Assembly (NCBI GenBank): GCA_018668795.1
Contig: JABJBD010000137.1
Span: 1 to 17,567, forward strand
DNA: 17,567 nucleotides
Direction: 5' to 3'
Origin: Candidatus Puniceispirillum sp.
GTDB taxonomy: Bacteria > Pseudomonadota > Alphaproteobacteria > Puniceispirillales > Puniceispirillaceae
The translations under genes and the position numbers were made by a program. The notes beneath the pieces were generated by a model. That model saw only the letters and a program-made list of their open reading frames with translations. It did not search any database and was not told the DNA's origin. Shown piece after piece: positions 7,168 through 14,390 of this stretch (position 1 is the stretch's first letter; the number at the start of each line of letters is the position of its first letter).

Positions 7168-8445
7168 ATGTCCAGTATAGTCGATATTCAAGCTCGTGAA
7201 ATTCTTGACTCACGAGGAAATCCAACCGTCGAGGTTGATGTGTTTCTTGAAGATGGAAGTGCTGGTCGTGCCGCAGTCCCATCAGGTGCTTCAACAGGTG
7301 CTTATGAAGCAGTCGAAATGCGTGATGGCGATACTGAACGCTATTACGGCAAGGGTGTTCTAAAGGCAGTTGATGCGGTTAATTTTGAAATTTTTGATGC
7401 ACTTGCTGGGGCCGATGCTTTTGATCAGGCGGGTAATGACCAGGATATGATCGAACTCGATGGTACGGCGAATAAGGGGCGTCTTGGAGCTAATGCCATT
7501 CTGGGTGTTTCATTGGCGATTTCCCGGGCAGCAGCTGATTCTGCTGAAATGCCGCTATGGCGTTATCTTGGTGGGGTGAATGCGCATTTACTGCCAGTGC
7601 CGATGATGAATATCATCAATGGGGGTGCGCATGCTGATAACGCCCTTGATGCGCAGGAATTCATGGTCATGCCCGTTGGCGCCTCGCATTTCAATGATGG
7701 CCTGCGTATGGGCGCTGAAATCTTCCATGCTCTTAAAAAGCTATTGTCTGAAAATGGTTTATCAACAGCAGTTGGTGATGAAGGCGGTTTTGCCCCGGCG
7801 ATCAATTCAACCGATGAAGCTCTTGGTTATATTACCAAATCAATCGAAGCAGCTGGCTATAAACCAGGTGACGATGTGATGATTGCCGTTGATGCCGCCG
7901 CAAGCGAATTTTACAAAGATGGTGAATATCATCTGCAAGGTGAGGGGCGCTCACTTAGCAGTGACGATATGAACAGCATGTGGGCTGACCTGACAGGAAA
8001 ATATCCAATAAAATCAATTGAAGATCCACTTGATGAAGATGATTGGGATGGTTTTGCTGCATTGACGGCGAAGATCGGAAATAGTGTGCAGATTGTTGGT
8101 GATGACCTGTTTGTGACTAACCCTGAACGTCTGTCTCGCGGTATCAATGACGCATCAGCTAACGCCATTCTGATTAAGGTCAATCAAATTGGCACTTTAT
8201 CAGAAACAATGCAGGCCATTGAGATGGCACAAAAAGCTGGTTTTGGTGTTGTTATTTCGCATCGTTCAGGTGAAACCGAAGATAGCTTTATAGCTGATTT
8301 GGCCGTGGCCACTAATGCTGGCCAAATTAAAACAGGCTCATTGTCGCGGTCAGATCGTTTGGCAAAGTACAATCAGCTTTTGCGGATTGAAGAAGAACTT
8401 GATCGTACAGCGCTATATGCGGGTACTTCAATCCTGCGTGGTTAG
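7168..8445 (+). CDS. eno: Enolase (phosphopyruvate hydratase)
   Basis: Converts 2-phosphoglycerate to PEP in glycolysis and the reverse in gluconeogenesis; magnesium-dependent cytoplasmic dimer, often also part of RNA-degrading complexes. The 425-residue length is normal. Visible motifs are the mobile loop SGASTGAYEA (40-49), DAQEFMVMPVGA, the catalytic acid Glu205 in VGDEGGFAP, metal ligands in SIEDPLDEDDW and IVGDDLFVTN, and the catalytic base Lys337 in LIKVNQIGT. SHRSGETEDSFIADL, the family signature near the C-terminus, is also present. The start is the only sensible ATG (MSSIVDIQAREILDSRGNPT). Its Shine-Dalgarno is poor (GAAAG). The 55-base gap from kdsA contains a possible -10 box, and a hairpin with a trailing T-run follows the gene. 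Confidence 0.98.
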   Translation: MSSIVDIQAREILDSRGNPTVEVDVFLEDGSAGRAAVPSGASTGAYEAVEMRDGDTERYYGKGVLKAVDAVNFEIFDALAGADAFDQAGNDQDMIELDGTANKGRLGANAILGVSLAISRAAADSAEMPLWRYLGGVNAHLLPVPMMNIINGGAHADNALDAQEFMVMPVGASHFNDGLRMGAEIFHALKKLLSENGLSTAVGDEGGFAPAINSTDEALGYITKSIEAAGYKPGDDVMIAVDAAASEFYKDGEYHLQGEGRSLSSDDMNSMWADLTGKYPIKSIEDPLDEDDWDGFAALTAKIGNSVQIVGDDLFVTNPERLSRGINDASANAILIKVNQIGTLSETMQAIEMAQKAGFGVVISHRSGETEDSFIADLAVATNAGQIKTGSLSRSDRLAKYNQLLRIEEELDRTALYAGTSILRG

Positions 8446-8498
8446 GCTTTTAGCGGCGACTTCTTTTATATAACCATCATATTCGACTCTCGTGTATT

Positions 8499-8535
8499 GC
8501 TGAAAACATCATAGTTTTCAGCGATTCGCATTTTT
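8499..8535 (+). terminator. Probable hairpin terminator after eno (imperfect)
   Basis: GCTGAAAAC (8499-8507) and GTTTTCAGC (8514-8522) form a perfect nine-base-pair stem with loop ATCATA, about 54 bases after the eno stop. A run of five T lies at 8531-8535, but eight bases separate it from the stem, so it is not a textbook intrinsic terminator. It may be leaky, or act as an mRNA-stabilising hairpin. The other strand has AAAAA on the far side, so it is not clearly bidirectional. Confidence 0.42.
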
Positions 8536-8536
8536 C

Positions 8537-8562
8537 TTGACGTCGTGAATCAGCTCTGATTC
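8537..8562 (+). promoter_or_regulatory. Candidate ftsB promoter overlapped by an inverted repeat
   Basis: TTGACG (8537-8542) is a perfect match to the alphaproteobacterial -35 hexamer. A poor -10 (around TCTGATTC, 8555-8562) lies at fitting distance. GAATCA (8547-8552) and TGATTC (8557-8562) form a six-base inverted repeat with a four-base centre exactly across the spacer and -10, as an operator would. AATGG/CCATT (8563-8567 and 8571-8575) is a second small repeat just downstream. The -10 is weak, so this remains tentative. Confidence 0.3.
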
Positions 8563-8621
8563 AATGGTTCCCATTCAAGGGGTTTATCTCCCTGCTGGGA
8601 TTAATCAAACAGGAGTTGGCC

Positions 8622-8942
8622 ATGTATATTATGAAAAAGTCACTTACCTTTGTGGGTAGTCTTTTTCTATTAGGTACGATGGCGTCTTTTTTTGTTTTTC
8701 ATACGATTGCAGGCGATAGGGGGATTTTAGCCCAGCCAGAGCTTGAGCGTAAAATTTTGATTGCCGAAGAGCAGCTTGCTTTACTTGAAAAGCATCAATC
8801 ACATCTGCACCATCGGATATCGCTAATGCAAAATGATGCTATAGACGCTGACATGCTGGCAGAAACGGCACGCGCTGAACTTGGTTTATACTCACCGAAT
8901 GATGTAATTGTTTCAATTGATATGTCTGAATTGAAATTTTAA
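8622..8942 (+). CDS. ftsB: FtsB/DivIC-type septum formation initiator
   Basis: A small bitopic division protein that joins FtsL and FtsQ at the septum and helps activate septal peptidoglycan synthesis. The 106 residues show a short cytoplasmic start (MYIMKKS) and one transmembrane helix (about 8-27). The hallmark GDRGIL (31-36) comes next, then a coiled coil (about 38-70) and the C-terminal AETARAELGLYSPNDVI that fits the family end. I start at the ATG at 8622 because AGGAG (8611-8615) lies six bases upstream; a TTG at 8616 is too close to it, and an ATG at 8631 is also possible. Location between eno and pdhA is the usual one in alphaproteobacteria. It has a long, structured leader (8446-8621). 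Confidence 0.9.
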   Translation: MYIMKKSLTFVGSLFLLGTMASFFVFHTIAGDRGILAQPELERKILIAEEQLALLEKHQSHLHHRISLMQNDAIDADMLAETARAELGLYSPNDVIVSIDMSELKF

Positions 8943-8966
8943 GTCGTAATCAAGATTTATGTAATT

Positions 8967-8986
8967 AACCAAATATTGGTTTATTT
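8967..8986 (+). other. Inverted repeat AACCAA-ATA-TTGGTT after ftsB
   Basis: AACCAA (8967-8972) and TTGGTT (8976-8981) are perfect inverted arms around ATA, followed by TTATTT, 25 bases after the ftsB stop. It could be a weak terminator for ftsB, or a protein-binding site ahead of the pdh operon. The stem is short and half AT, so terminator strength would be low. Confidence 0.3.
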
Positions 8987-8987
8987 A

Positions 8988-9019
8988 AATAAAATACAAT
9001 AAAATCAATGAAATAAAAT
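8988..9019 (+). repeat. Three copies of AATAAAAT in the pre-pdh AT tract
   Basis: AATAAAAT occurs at 8988-8995, 8998-9005 and 9012-9019, all in direct orientation inside a very AT-rich stretch (about 8943-9060). The tract lies directly upstream of the candidate pdhA -35 box, where an UP element or a nucleoid-protein site would sit. Low complexity makes chance recurrence possible. Confidence 0.4.
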
Positions 9020-9021
9020 AG

Positions 9022-9048
9022 TTGCAAAAAATCTATTTTAGCTAAATC
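9022..9048 (+). promoter_or_regulatory. Candidate promoter of the pdhABC-lpd operon
   Basis: GCTAAATC (9041-9048) matches the Caulobacter-type -10 GCTANAWC at all positions, and TTGCAAA (9022-9028) lies 12 bases upstream, within the 10-14 range of that consensus; the -35 itself matches only partly. The implied start near 9055 leaves a leader of about 78 bases before the pdhA ATG at 9133. The downstream palindromes (9053-9090) would then cover the first transcribed bases. Confidence 0.4.
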
Positions 9049-9052
9049 TTAG

Positions 9053-9090
9053 TGCATATTGCAATTGCGTGACGGATTTGTCACGTGCAT
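9053..9090 (+). promoter_or_regulatory. Cluster of palindromes upstream of pdhA (possible operator)
   Basis: Four symmetric elements lie within 38 bases: TGCA-TAT-TGCA (9053-9063), GCAATTGC (9061-9068), CGTGAC-N6-GTCACG (9068-9085) and CACGTG (9082-9087). CGTGAC/GTCACG is the longest, with six-base perfect arms. The halves resemble CRP/FNR-family GTGA...TCAC sites, but the gap between GTGA and TCAC is eight bases instead of six, so I do not name the regulator. The place, just after the candidate -10, suits a repressor. Confidence 0.4.
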
Positions 9091-9132
9091 GGCGGTAGCG
9101 GGGTAACTGCGACCAACAGGATGGAGCTAAAA

Positions 9133-10203
9133 ATGGCGACGAAGACCGAAAGCAAACGCAAGAAAGGCCCGGGAAGGCCTCCCAAGTCAGTTGGAACTGG
9201 TGTTAACGACATGCCAGCTAAGGACGAACTTGTGAAGATGTTTCGCGATATGCTGCTGATTAGGCGCTTTGAGGAAAAAGCCGGCCAAATGTATGGCATG
9301 GGCCAGATAGGTGGTTTCTGTCACCTTTATATTGGTCAGGAAGCTGTTGTTGTTGGTTTACAATCTGCTTCGGTTGAAGGTGACACAGTGGTGACGTCAT
9401 ATCGTGACCATGGTCACATGCTTGCTTGCGGAATGGAAGCTGGCGGCGTTATGGCTGAATTGACAGGTCGAGAGGGTGGATATTCTCGCGGTAAAGGTGG
9501 CTCGATGCACATGTTCAGCCGCGAAAAGAATTTTTTTGGTGGTCACGGTATTGTCGGTGCGCAGGTGCCGATTGGCGTTGGTCTTGCTTTTTCGCACAAA
9601 TATAAAAGCCAAAAAAATGTCTGTATGACCTATCTGGGAGATGGCGCTGTCAATCAGGGACAGGTTTATGAAAGTTTCAACATGGCTGCTTTATGGGATC
9701 TGCCATGTTTATTCATAATTGAAAACAACCAATATGGAATGGGTACAGCAGTTACCCGTGCGGCGGCTGGGCGGTCATTGGCTGATCGAGGCATGGCCTA
9801 TGGTATTCCAGGCAAGCAGGTTGATGGCATGGATGTGCTTGCTGTCCGCGTAGCAGCACTTGATGCGCTTGAACATTGCCGCTCAGGCAAAGGTCCATAT
9901 ATTCTTGAAATGAAAACCTATCGTTATCGAGGTCATTCGATGTCTGATCCGGCAAAATACCGGACTAGGGAAGAGGTCGATACCATGCGTAAGCAACATG
10001 ATCCGATCGATCAGCTTCGCGAAATTTTGCAGAATCAGGATATAAAGGATGAAGACTTGAAGTCCATTGATGCAGAGGTAAAGGCCATTGTGACTGAGGC
10101 AACTGAATTTGCACAGACAAGTCCTGAACCTGACTCGTCCGAGTTATTCACCGACATATTGTTACCATTACCATCCGAAAACACTGACGCGGCGGAGGCG
10201 TAA
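9133..10203 (+). CDS. pdhA: Pyruvate dehydrogenase E1 component, alpha subunit
   Basis: With PdhB forms the thiamine-diphosphate-dependent E1 heterotetramer that decarboxylates pyruvate and passes the acetyl group to lipoyl-E2. The 356 residues show LLIRRFEEKAGQMYGMGQIGG (41-61), GFCHLYIGQEA, the ThDP/Mg motif starting GDGAVNQG (169-176) and ending IENNQYG (196-202), and the phosphorylation-loop-like YRGHSMSDPAKYRT. A basic, proline-containing tail of about 25 residues precedes the catalytic part and includes KKGPGRPPK (10-18), which resembles an AT-hook. I chose the ATG at 9133 because GGAG (9123-9126) lies six bases upstream; GTG 9085 and ATG 9121 have no ribosome binding site and would add residues that overlap the presumed control region. 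It is two bases upstream of pdhB, in one operon. Confidence 0.96.
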   Translation: MATKTESKRKKGPGRPPKSVGTGVNDMPAKDELVKMFRDMLLIRRFEEKAGQMYGMGQIGGFCHLYIGQEAVVVGLQSASVEGDTVVTSYRDHGHMLACGMEAGGVMAELTGREGGYSRGKGGSMHMFSREKNFFGGHGIVGAQVPIGVGLAFSHKYKSQKNVCMTYLGDGAVNQGQVYESFNMAALWDLPCLFIIENNQYGMGTAVTRAAAGRSLADRGMAYGIPGKQVDGMDVLAVRVAALDALEHCRSGKGPYILEMKTYRYRGHSMSDPAKYRTREEVDTMRKQHDPIDQLREILQNQDIKDEDLKSIDAEVKAIVTEATEFAQTSPEPDSSELFTDILLPLPSENTDAAEA

Positions 10204-10205
10204 TC

Positions 10206-11597
10206 ATGGCTATTGAAATTAAAATGCCTGCTTTGTCGCCGACAATGGAATCGGGAACATTGGCCAAATGGCTTGTTGATGAAGGTGCTGATGTGCGCTC
10301 TGGCGACGTGATTGCCGAGATTGAAACAGATAAAGCGACGATGGAAGTCGAAGCAGTAGATGATGGAAAACTTGGCAAGATACTGGTTGCCGCGGGTACT
10401 GAAAATGTAGCTGTGAATGCGCCTATCGCTATTTTGCTTGAAGATGGTGATGCGGCTGATGCTACGCCAACAAACAGATCAACATCGGCTGAAACGCCCT
10501 CAGCCAGCGCGCCATCTGATGCGGCCACAGCCGAGACTGCTTCTGTATCATCAATCGCACCTGCTGCTCCCACGATTATGGCCGAAACCGAATGGACAGG
10601 TGCATCAACGTCGATCACCGTGCGTGAATCCCTTCGCGATGCTATGGCCGAGGAAATGCGCCGTGACGCCAATGTATTTGTCATGGGTGAAGAAGTTGCC
10701 GAATATCAGGGTGCCTATAAAGTAACTCAGGGTCTTCTTGATGAATTTGGTGCCCGTAGGGTAATTGATACGCCGATCACCGAACAGGGCTTTGCTGGTC
10801 TTGGTGTTGGCGCTGCTTTTGGTGAATTGCGTCCGGTCATCGAATTCATGACTTTCAATTTCGCCATGCAGGCAATTGACCAGATTATCAATTCTGCAGC
10901 CAAAACATTATATATGTCGGGTGGTCAGATGGGATGTCCAATCGTGTTTCGGGGACCAAACGGTGCCGCCAGTCGCGTTGCCGCCCAGCATTCACAATGT
11001 TACGCAAGCTGGTATGCCCATTGTCCGGGATTAAAGGTGGTGTCACCTTGGTCTGCGGCTGATGCTAAAGGGTTGCTTAAATCTGCTATCCGCGATCCAA
11101 ACCCAGTGATTTTTCTTGAAAATGAGGTCATGTATGGCCAGTCATTTGAGGTGCCGGACGATGATGATTGGACGGTGCCAATTGGTAAGGCAAAAATTGT
11201 TCGCGAAGGCAGTGATGTTACCTTGGTTGCCTTTTCGATCATGGTCGGACGCGCTTTACAGGCGGCTGATACGCTGGCTGAGATGGGCATCAGTGCCGAG
11301 GTTGTTGACCTGCGGACAATCCGTCCGCTGGATATCGATACGATCGTTACTTCAGTCAAGAAAACATCGCGGCTTGTGACCTGTGAAGAGGGATTTCCGT
11401 TTGCTGGTATCGGCTCGGAACTGGCTATGCAGGTCATGGAACAGGCCTTTGACTGGCTTGATGCCCCGATTGCCCGTGTGACGGGTAAGGATGTACCGAT
11501 GCCATATGCTGCTAACCTTGAAAAACTTGCCCTTCCGCAGGTGGATGACGTCGTTGCGACGGCTGTTGCCACATGCGAAGGCTTCAAAGGAGCTTAA
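10206..11597 (+). CDS. pdhB: Pyruvate dehydrogenase E1 component, beta subunit with N-terminal lipoyl domain
   Basis: Supplies the second half of the E1 active site. The 463 residues are about 130 longer than a plain E1-beta because a biotin/lipoyl domain (1-80, lipoylated Lys43 in ETDKATME) and an Ala/Ser/Pro/Thr linker (about 83-130) come first; this fusion is known in alphaproteobacteria such as Sinorhizobium and Zymomonas. The transketolase-like beta part starts near SITVRESL (136), with GEEVAEYQGAYK, catalytic Glu193 in DTPITEQGF (equivalent to human E1-beta Glu59), FRGPNGAA and AAQHSQCYASWYAHCPGLKV. The ATG follows GGAGG (10194-10198), and the pdhA stop lies two bases before it. Its lipoyl domain is a close paralogue of that of PdhC. 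Confidence 0.97.
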   Translation: MAIEIKMPALSPTMESGTLAKWLVDEGADVRSGDVIAEIETDKATMEVEAVDDGKLGKILVAAGTENVAVNAPIAILLEDGDAADATPTNRSTSAETPSASAPSDAATAETASVSSIAPAAPTIMAETEWTGASTSITVRESLRDAMAEEMRRDANVFVMGEEVAEYQGAYKVTQGLLDEFGARRVIDTPITEQGFAGLGVGAAFGELRPVIEFMTFNFAMQAIDQIINSAAKTLYMSGGQMGCPIVFRGPNGAASRVAAQHSQCYASWYAHCPGLKVVSPWSAADAKGLLKSAIRDPNPVIFLENEVMYGQSFEVPDDDDWTVPIGKAKIVREGSDVTLVAFSIMVGRALQAADTLAEMGISAEVVDLRTIRPLDIDTIVTSVKKTSRLVTCEEGFPFAGIGSELAMQVMEQAFDWLDAPIARVTGKDVPMPYAANLEKLALPQVDDVVATAVATCEGFKGA

Positions 11598-11599
11598 TC

Positions 11600-12889
11600 A
11601 TGGCTGTTGAAATCAAAATGCCAGCTCTGTCACCAACAATGGAAGTTGGCACATTATCAAAATGGATGGTGGCTGTTGGTGATGATGTGCGTTCGGGAGA
11701 TGTGATTGCCGAAATTGAAACCGATAAGGCGACAATGGAAGTTGAAGCGGTTGATGATGGTAAAATGGCGCAAATCGCTGTGGCTGATGGGACTGAAAAT
11801 GTACCTGTAGGGACTGTCATCGCAAGGCTTGCCGAAGATGGTGAAGATGTTGCCGCTTTTGCATCGGCAACGCCGCAACCTGCCGCGCCTGCCTCTGTTG
11901 TGGATGAAGACAAAGTAGCGGTTCAAGATGCACCTGCCGCAGAAGCACCGACCCCAACCCCAACCCCCGTATCTGTTTCAAAGCCGACACAAGCTACCCC
12001 AACTCAATCTTCTGATGCACGTATTTTTGCCAGTCCGTTGGCACGGCGCATAGCGGCGGATAAAGGTGTTGATCTTGGTAGTTTGACGGGCAGTGGTCCG
12101 CATGGCCGTATTTTACGACGTGATGTCGAGGGGGCGTCTGCTTCGGTATCAATGACGGGGGTAACAGCATCACCAATGGTGACCAAAGGCGTTGACGAAC
12201 AAGGTGTCAGTACATTGCTGCCTAACAATCAAATGCGCAAGATTATCGCATCACGCTTGCAGGAATCCAAACAGACAGCCCCGCATTTCTATCTCACAGT
12301 TGATTGTAATATCGATACGTTGCTGGAATCACGCAAAACCATGAACGAAATGGCCGATGAGGGTATAAAGATTTCGGTCAATGACATGGTGATCCGTGCG
12401 GCGGCAATGGCCTTAATCAAGGTGCCAGCGGCGAATGCGTCATGGGAAGGCGACAACACACGCATGTTCCAAAATGCCGATATTTGTATGGCGGTGGCGG
12501 TTGATGGCGGATTGGTCACGCCGGTGATTTGGGCAGCCGAAAGCAAAGGCCTGTCTGAACTATCGACAATTAGCCGTGATCTGGCAACGCGGGCACGCGA
12601 TGGCAAGCTGGCGGCCGAAGAATTTACCGGTGGTAGCTTTACCATTTCCAATCTTGGCATGTTTGGGGTGCGTGAATTTGCAGCGGTGATTAATCCGCCA
12701 CAAGGTGCGATCCTAGCAGTTGGAGCAGGCGAGCAACGCCCGGTTGTGATTGATGGGAATTTGAGCGTGGCGACGATGATGAGTGTGACCTTGTCATGCG
12801 ATCACCGTGCGGTTGATGGTGCGGTTGGTGCTACATGGCTTCAGGCCTTTAAAGGCTTTATCGAAAACCCAGTTACGATGTTGCTGTAA
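11600..12889 (+). CDS. pdhC: Dihydrolipoamide acetyltransferase, E2 of pyruvate dehydrogenase
   Basis: Core of the pyruvate dehydrogenase complex: moves the acetyl group from lipoyl to CoA. The 429 residues hold one lipoyl domain (1-80, Lys43), a linker rich in Pro, Ala and Thr with a PTPTPTP run (118-124), and a peripheral-subunit-binding domain (141-178, from RIFASPLARRIAADKG through GSGPHGRILRRDVEG). The acyltransferase domain runs from about 215 to the end and has catalytic His402 and Asp406 in CDHRAVDG. I use the ATG at 11600: AAGGAGC (11587-11593) lies six bases upstream and the pdhB stop two bases before. An in-frame ATG at 11573 lies inside pdhB and lacks a ribosome binding site. One lipoyl domain here plus one on E1-beta gives the complex two types of swinging arm. 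Confidence 0.97.
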   Translation: MAVEIKMPALSPTMEVGTLSKWMVAVGDDVRSGDVIAEIETDKATMEVEAVDDGKMAQIAVADGTENVPVGTVIARLAEDGEDVAAFASATPQPAAPASVVDEDKVAVQDAPAAEAPTPTPTPVSVSKPTQATPTQSSDARIFASPLARRIAADKGVDLGSLTGSGPHGRILRRDVEGASASVSMTGVTASPMVTKGVDEQGVSTLLPNNQMRKIIASRLQESKQTAPHFYLTVDCNIDTLLESRKTMNEMADEGIKISVNDMVIRAAAMALIKVPAANASWEGDNTRMFQNADICMAVAVDGGLVTPVIWAAESKGLSELSTISRDLATRARDGKLAAEEFTGGSFTISNLGMFGVREFAAVINPPQGAILAVGAGEQRPVVIDGNLSVATMMSVTLSCDHRAVDGAVGATWLQAFKGFIENPVTMLL

Positions 12890-12924
12890 TGTCTATCACT
12901 AAACGTATGATTTAAGGTATTAAT

Positions 12925-14337
12925 ATGGCTGAAATAAAATCTGACAATAAGACGTTTGATATTATAGTAATTGGTGGTGGGCCAGGTGGTTATGTTGCGG
13001 CGATCCGCGCGTCTCAACTTGGCATGAAAGCAGCTGTCGTTGAGCGTGAGCATCTTGGTGGTGTCTGTCTGAATTGGGGCTGTATTCCGACCAAGGCATT
13101 GTTGCGGGCGGCTGAATTACGCCATTCGATCGATGAGATGAAAGAATTTGGCATCACCATATCGGGTGAAGTCAGTATCGATCTGCCAAAAGTGGTTAAA
13201 CGTTCACGCAAGGTGGCTGACCGCCTGTCGATGGGGGTGTCGCATCTTCTTAAGAAGAATAAGGTCACAGTGTTTAAAGACGAAGCCAAGATTGGCGTTA
13301 AAAAGGGCGCAATGCGAGCAGTTACCTTGGCAGATGGCACATCACTTGAAGCCAAACATGTGATTATCGCCACTGGGGCACGGGCGCGGTCATTGCCGGA
13401 TATTACGCCCGATGGCACAACCATTCTGACCTATAAAGAGGCGATGGTGCCTGAGACGATGCCAAAATCGCTCATCATCATTGGTTCGGGCGCGATTGGT
13501 TCTGAATTTGCGTCTTTCTATCATGATATGGGCGTTGCGGTGACCTTGGTCGAGGCGATGGATCGCATCCTGCCGGTTGAAGATCCAGAAATTTCGGCGA
13601 TTGTGCAAAAGGCCTTTGTCAAACGTGGCATGAAGGTGATAACGGGCGTCAAGATGGCGTCGTTAGAAAGTGATGGTAAACGTGTTACCGCCACATTTGA
13701 TGGCGCGCAAGATGCCGTGACAGCTGATCGTGCCATTCTGGCGGTTGGTATTATCGGTAATACCGAAAATTTGGGTCTGGACAACACCAAAGTCAAAGTT
13801 GATCGTGGTCATATTACGACGAATCAATGGGCGGAAACTGGCGAGGACGGTGTCTATGCGATTGGTGATGTGACGGGCCCACCTTGGCTGGCGCATAAGG
13901 CCAGTCATGAAGGGATTATCTGCGTTGAAAAGATCGCTGGTGAAAAAGATGTGCATGCGATTGGCGCAGGGGCAGTGCCAGGCTGTACCTATTGCCGCCC
14001 ACAGGTGGCGTCAGTTGGCATGACCGAAGCGGCGGCCAAAGAGGCTGGCCATAAAATCAAGGTTGGACGCTTTCCGTTTGTTGGCAACGGCAAGGCAATT
14101 GCGATGGGTGATGATCAGGGGCTTATCAAGACAATCTTTGACAATAAGACAGGTGAGTTGCTGGGTGCACATATGGTTGGCCCCGAAGTGACCGAACTGA
14201 TTCAGGGCTATGCAATCGCGCGTACATTAGAAGCCACCGAGGCGGAATTGATGCAAACGATCTTCCCACATCCAACGCTTTCTGAAGCGATGCATGAGTC
14301 AGTCCTTGACGCTTATGGCCGCGCTATCCACATGTAG
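12925..14337 (+). CDS. lpd: Dihydrolipoyl dehydrogenase, E3
   Basis: Reoxidises dihydrolipoyl groups with FAD and NAD; as a member of the pdh operon it is the E3 of pyruvate dehydrogenase and may also serve other 2-oxoacid complexes. The 470 residues show the FAD site GGGPGGY (17-23), the redox disulfide Cys48/Cys53 in GGVCLNWGCIP, the NAD site GSGAIGSE starting at 187, the second FAD motif YAIGDVTGPPWLAHKASHEG, and the dimer-interface catalytic pair His449/Glu454 in HPTLSE. All are intact, so it is an active enzyme. TTAAGG lies about eight bases before the ATG. It follows pdhC by 35 bases and precedes lipA by 53. Mercuric or glutathione reductase is excluded by the C-terminal HPTLSEAMHE. Confidence 0.98.
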   Translation: MAEIKSDNKTFDIIVIGGGPGGYVAAIRASQLGMKAAVVEREHLGGVCLNWGCIPTKALLRAAELRHSIDEMKEFGITISGEVSIDLPKVVKRSRKVADRLSMGVSHLLKKNKVTVFKDEAKIGVKKGAMRAVTLADGTSLEAKHVIIATGARARSLPDITPDGTTILTYKEAMVPETMPKSLIIIGSGAIGSEFASFYHDMGVAVTLVEAMDRILPVEDPEISAIVQKAFVKRGMKVITGVKMASLESDGKRVTATFDGAQDAVTADRAILAVGIIGNTENLGLDNTKVKVDRGHITTNQWAETGEDGVYAIGDVTGPPWLAHKASHEGIICVEKIAGEKDVHAIGAGAVPGCTYCRPQVASVGMTEAAAKEAGHKIKVGRFPFVGNGKAIAMGDDQGLIKTIFDNKTGELLGAHMVGPEVTELIQGYAIARTLEATEAELMQTIFPHPTLSEAMHESVLDAYGRAIHM

Positions 14338-14390
14338 GGTAGAAGTTATCACATTGGCCACTATTAAAATATGCATGTAAGGTAGGTCTT

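Larger units (their letters stand above)
8446..8621 (+). other. Structured eno-ftsB intergenic leader
   Basis: The 176 non-coding bases hold, in order, the nine-pair hairpin after eno, the candidate ftsB promoter with its inverted repeat, the AATGG/CCATT repeat, and a final segment where GGGG (8579-8582), CTCCCTG (8588-8594), TGGGA (8596-8600) and the Shine-Dalgarno CAGGAG (8610-8615) can pair in mutually exclusive ways. CTCCCTG can pair with CAGGAG with one bulged C, which would hide the ribosome binding site. I see no small reading frame that I would defend. Confidence 0.4.

Noticed and set aside
8967..8981. PdhR operator ahead of pdhA
   Set aside because: The E. coli PdhR site is TTGGT-N3-ACCAA. 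Here the arms are in the opposite order (ACCAA...TTGGT), so it is a different palindrome.
9069..9084. Canonical CRP or FNR site upstream of pdhA
   Set aside because: GTGA and TCAC are separated by eight bases instead of the six of CRP sites, and the TTGAT halves of FNR are absent; I kept it only as an unnamed palindrome.
10148..10684. Long open frame of 178 codons on the minus strand inside pdhB
   Set aside because: Rich in Ser, Ala and Val as expected from the complement of an Ala/Asp-rich coding frame; it lies wholly antisense to well-supported pdhA/pdhB coding sequence and has no recognisable domain. The same applies to 11000-11587 minus.
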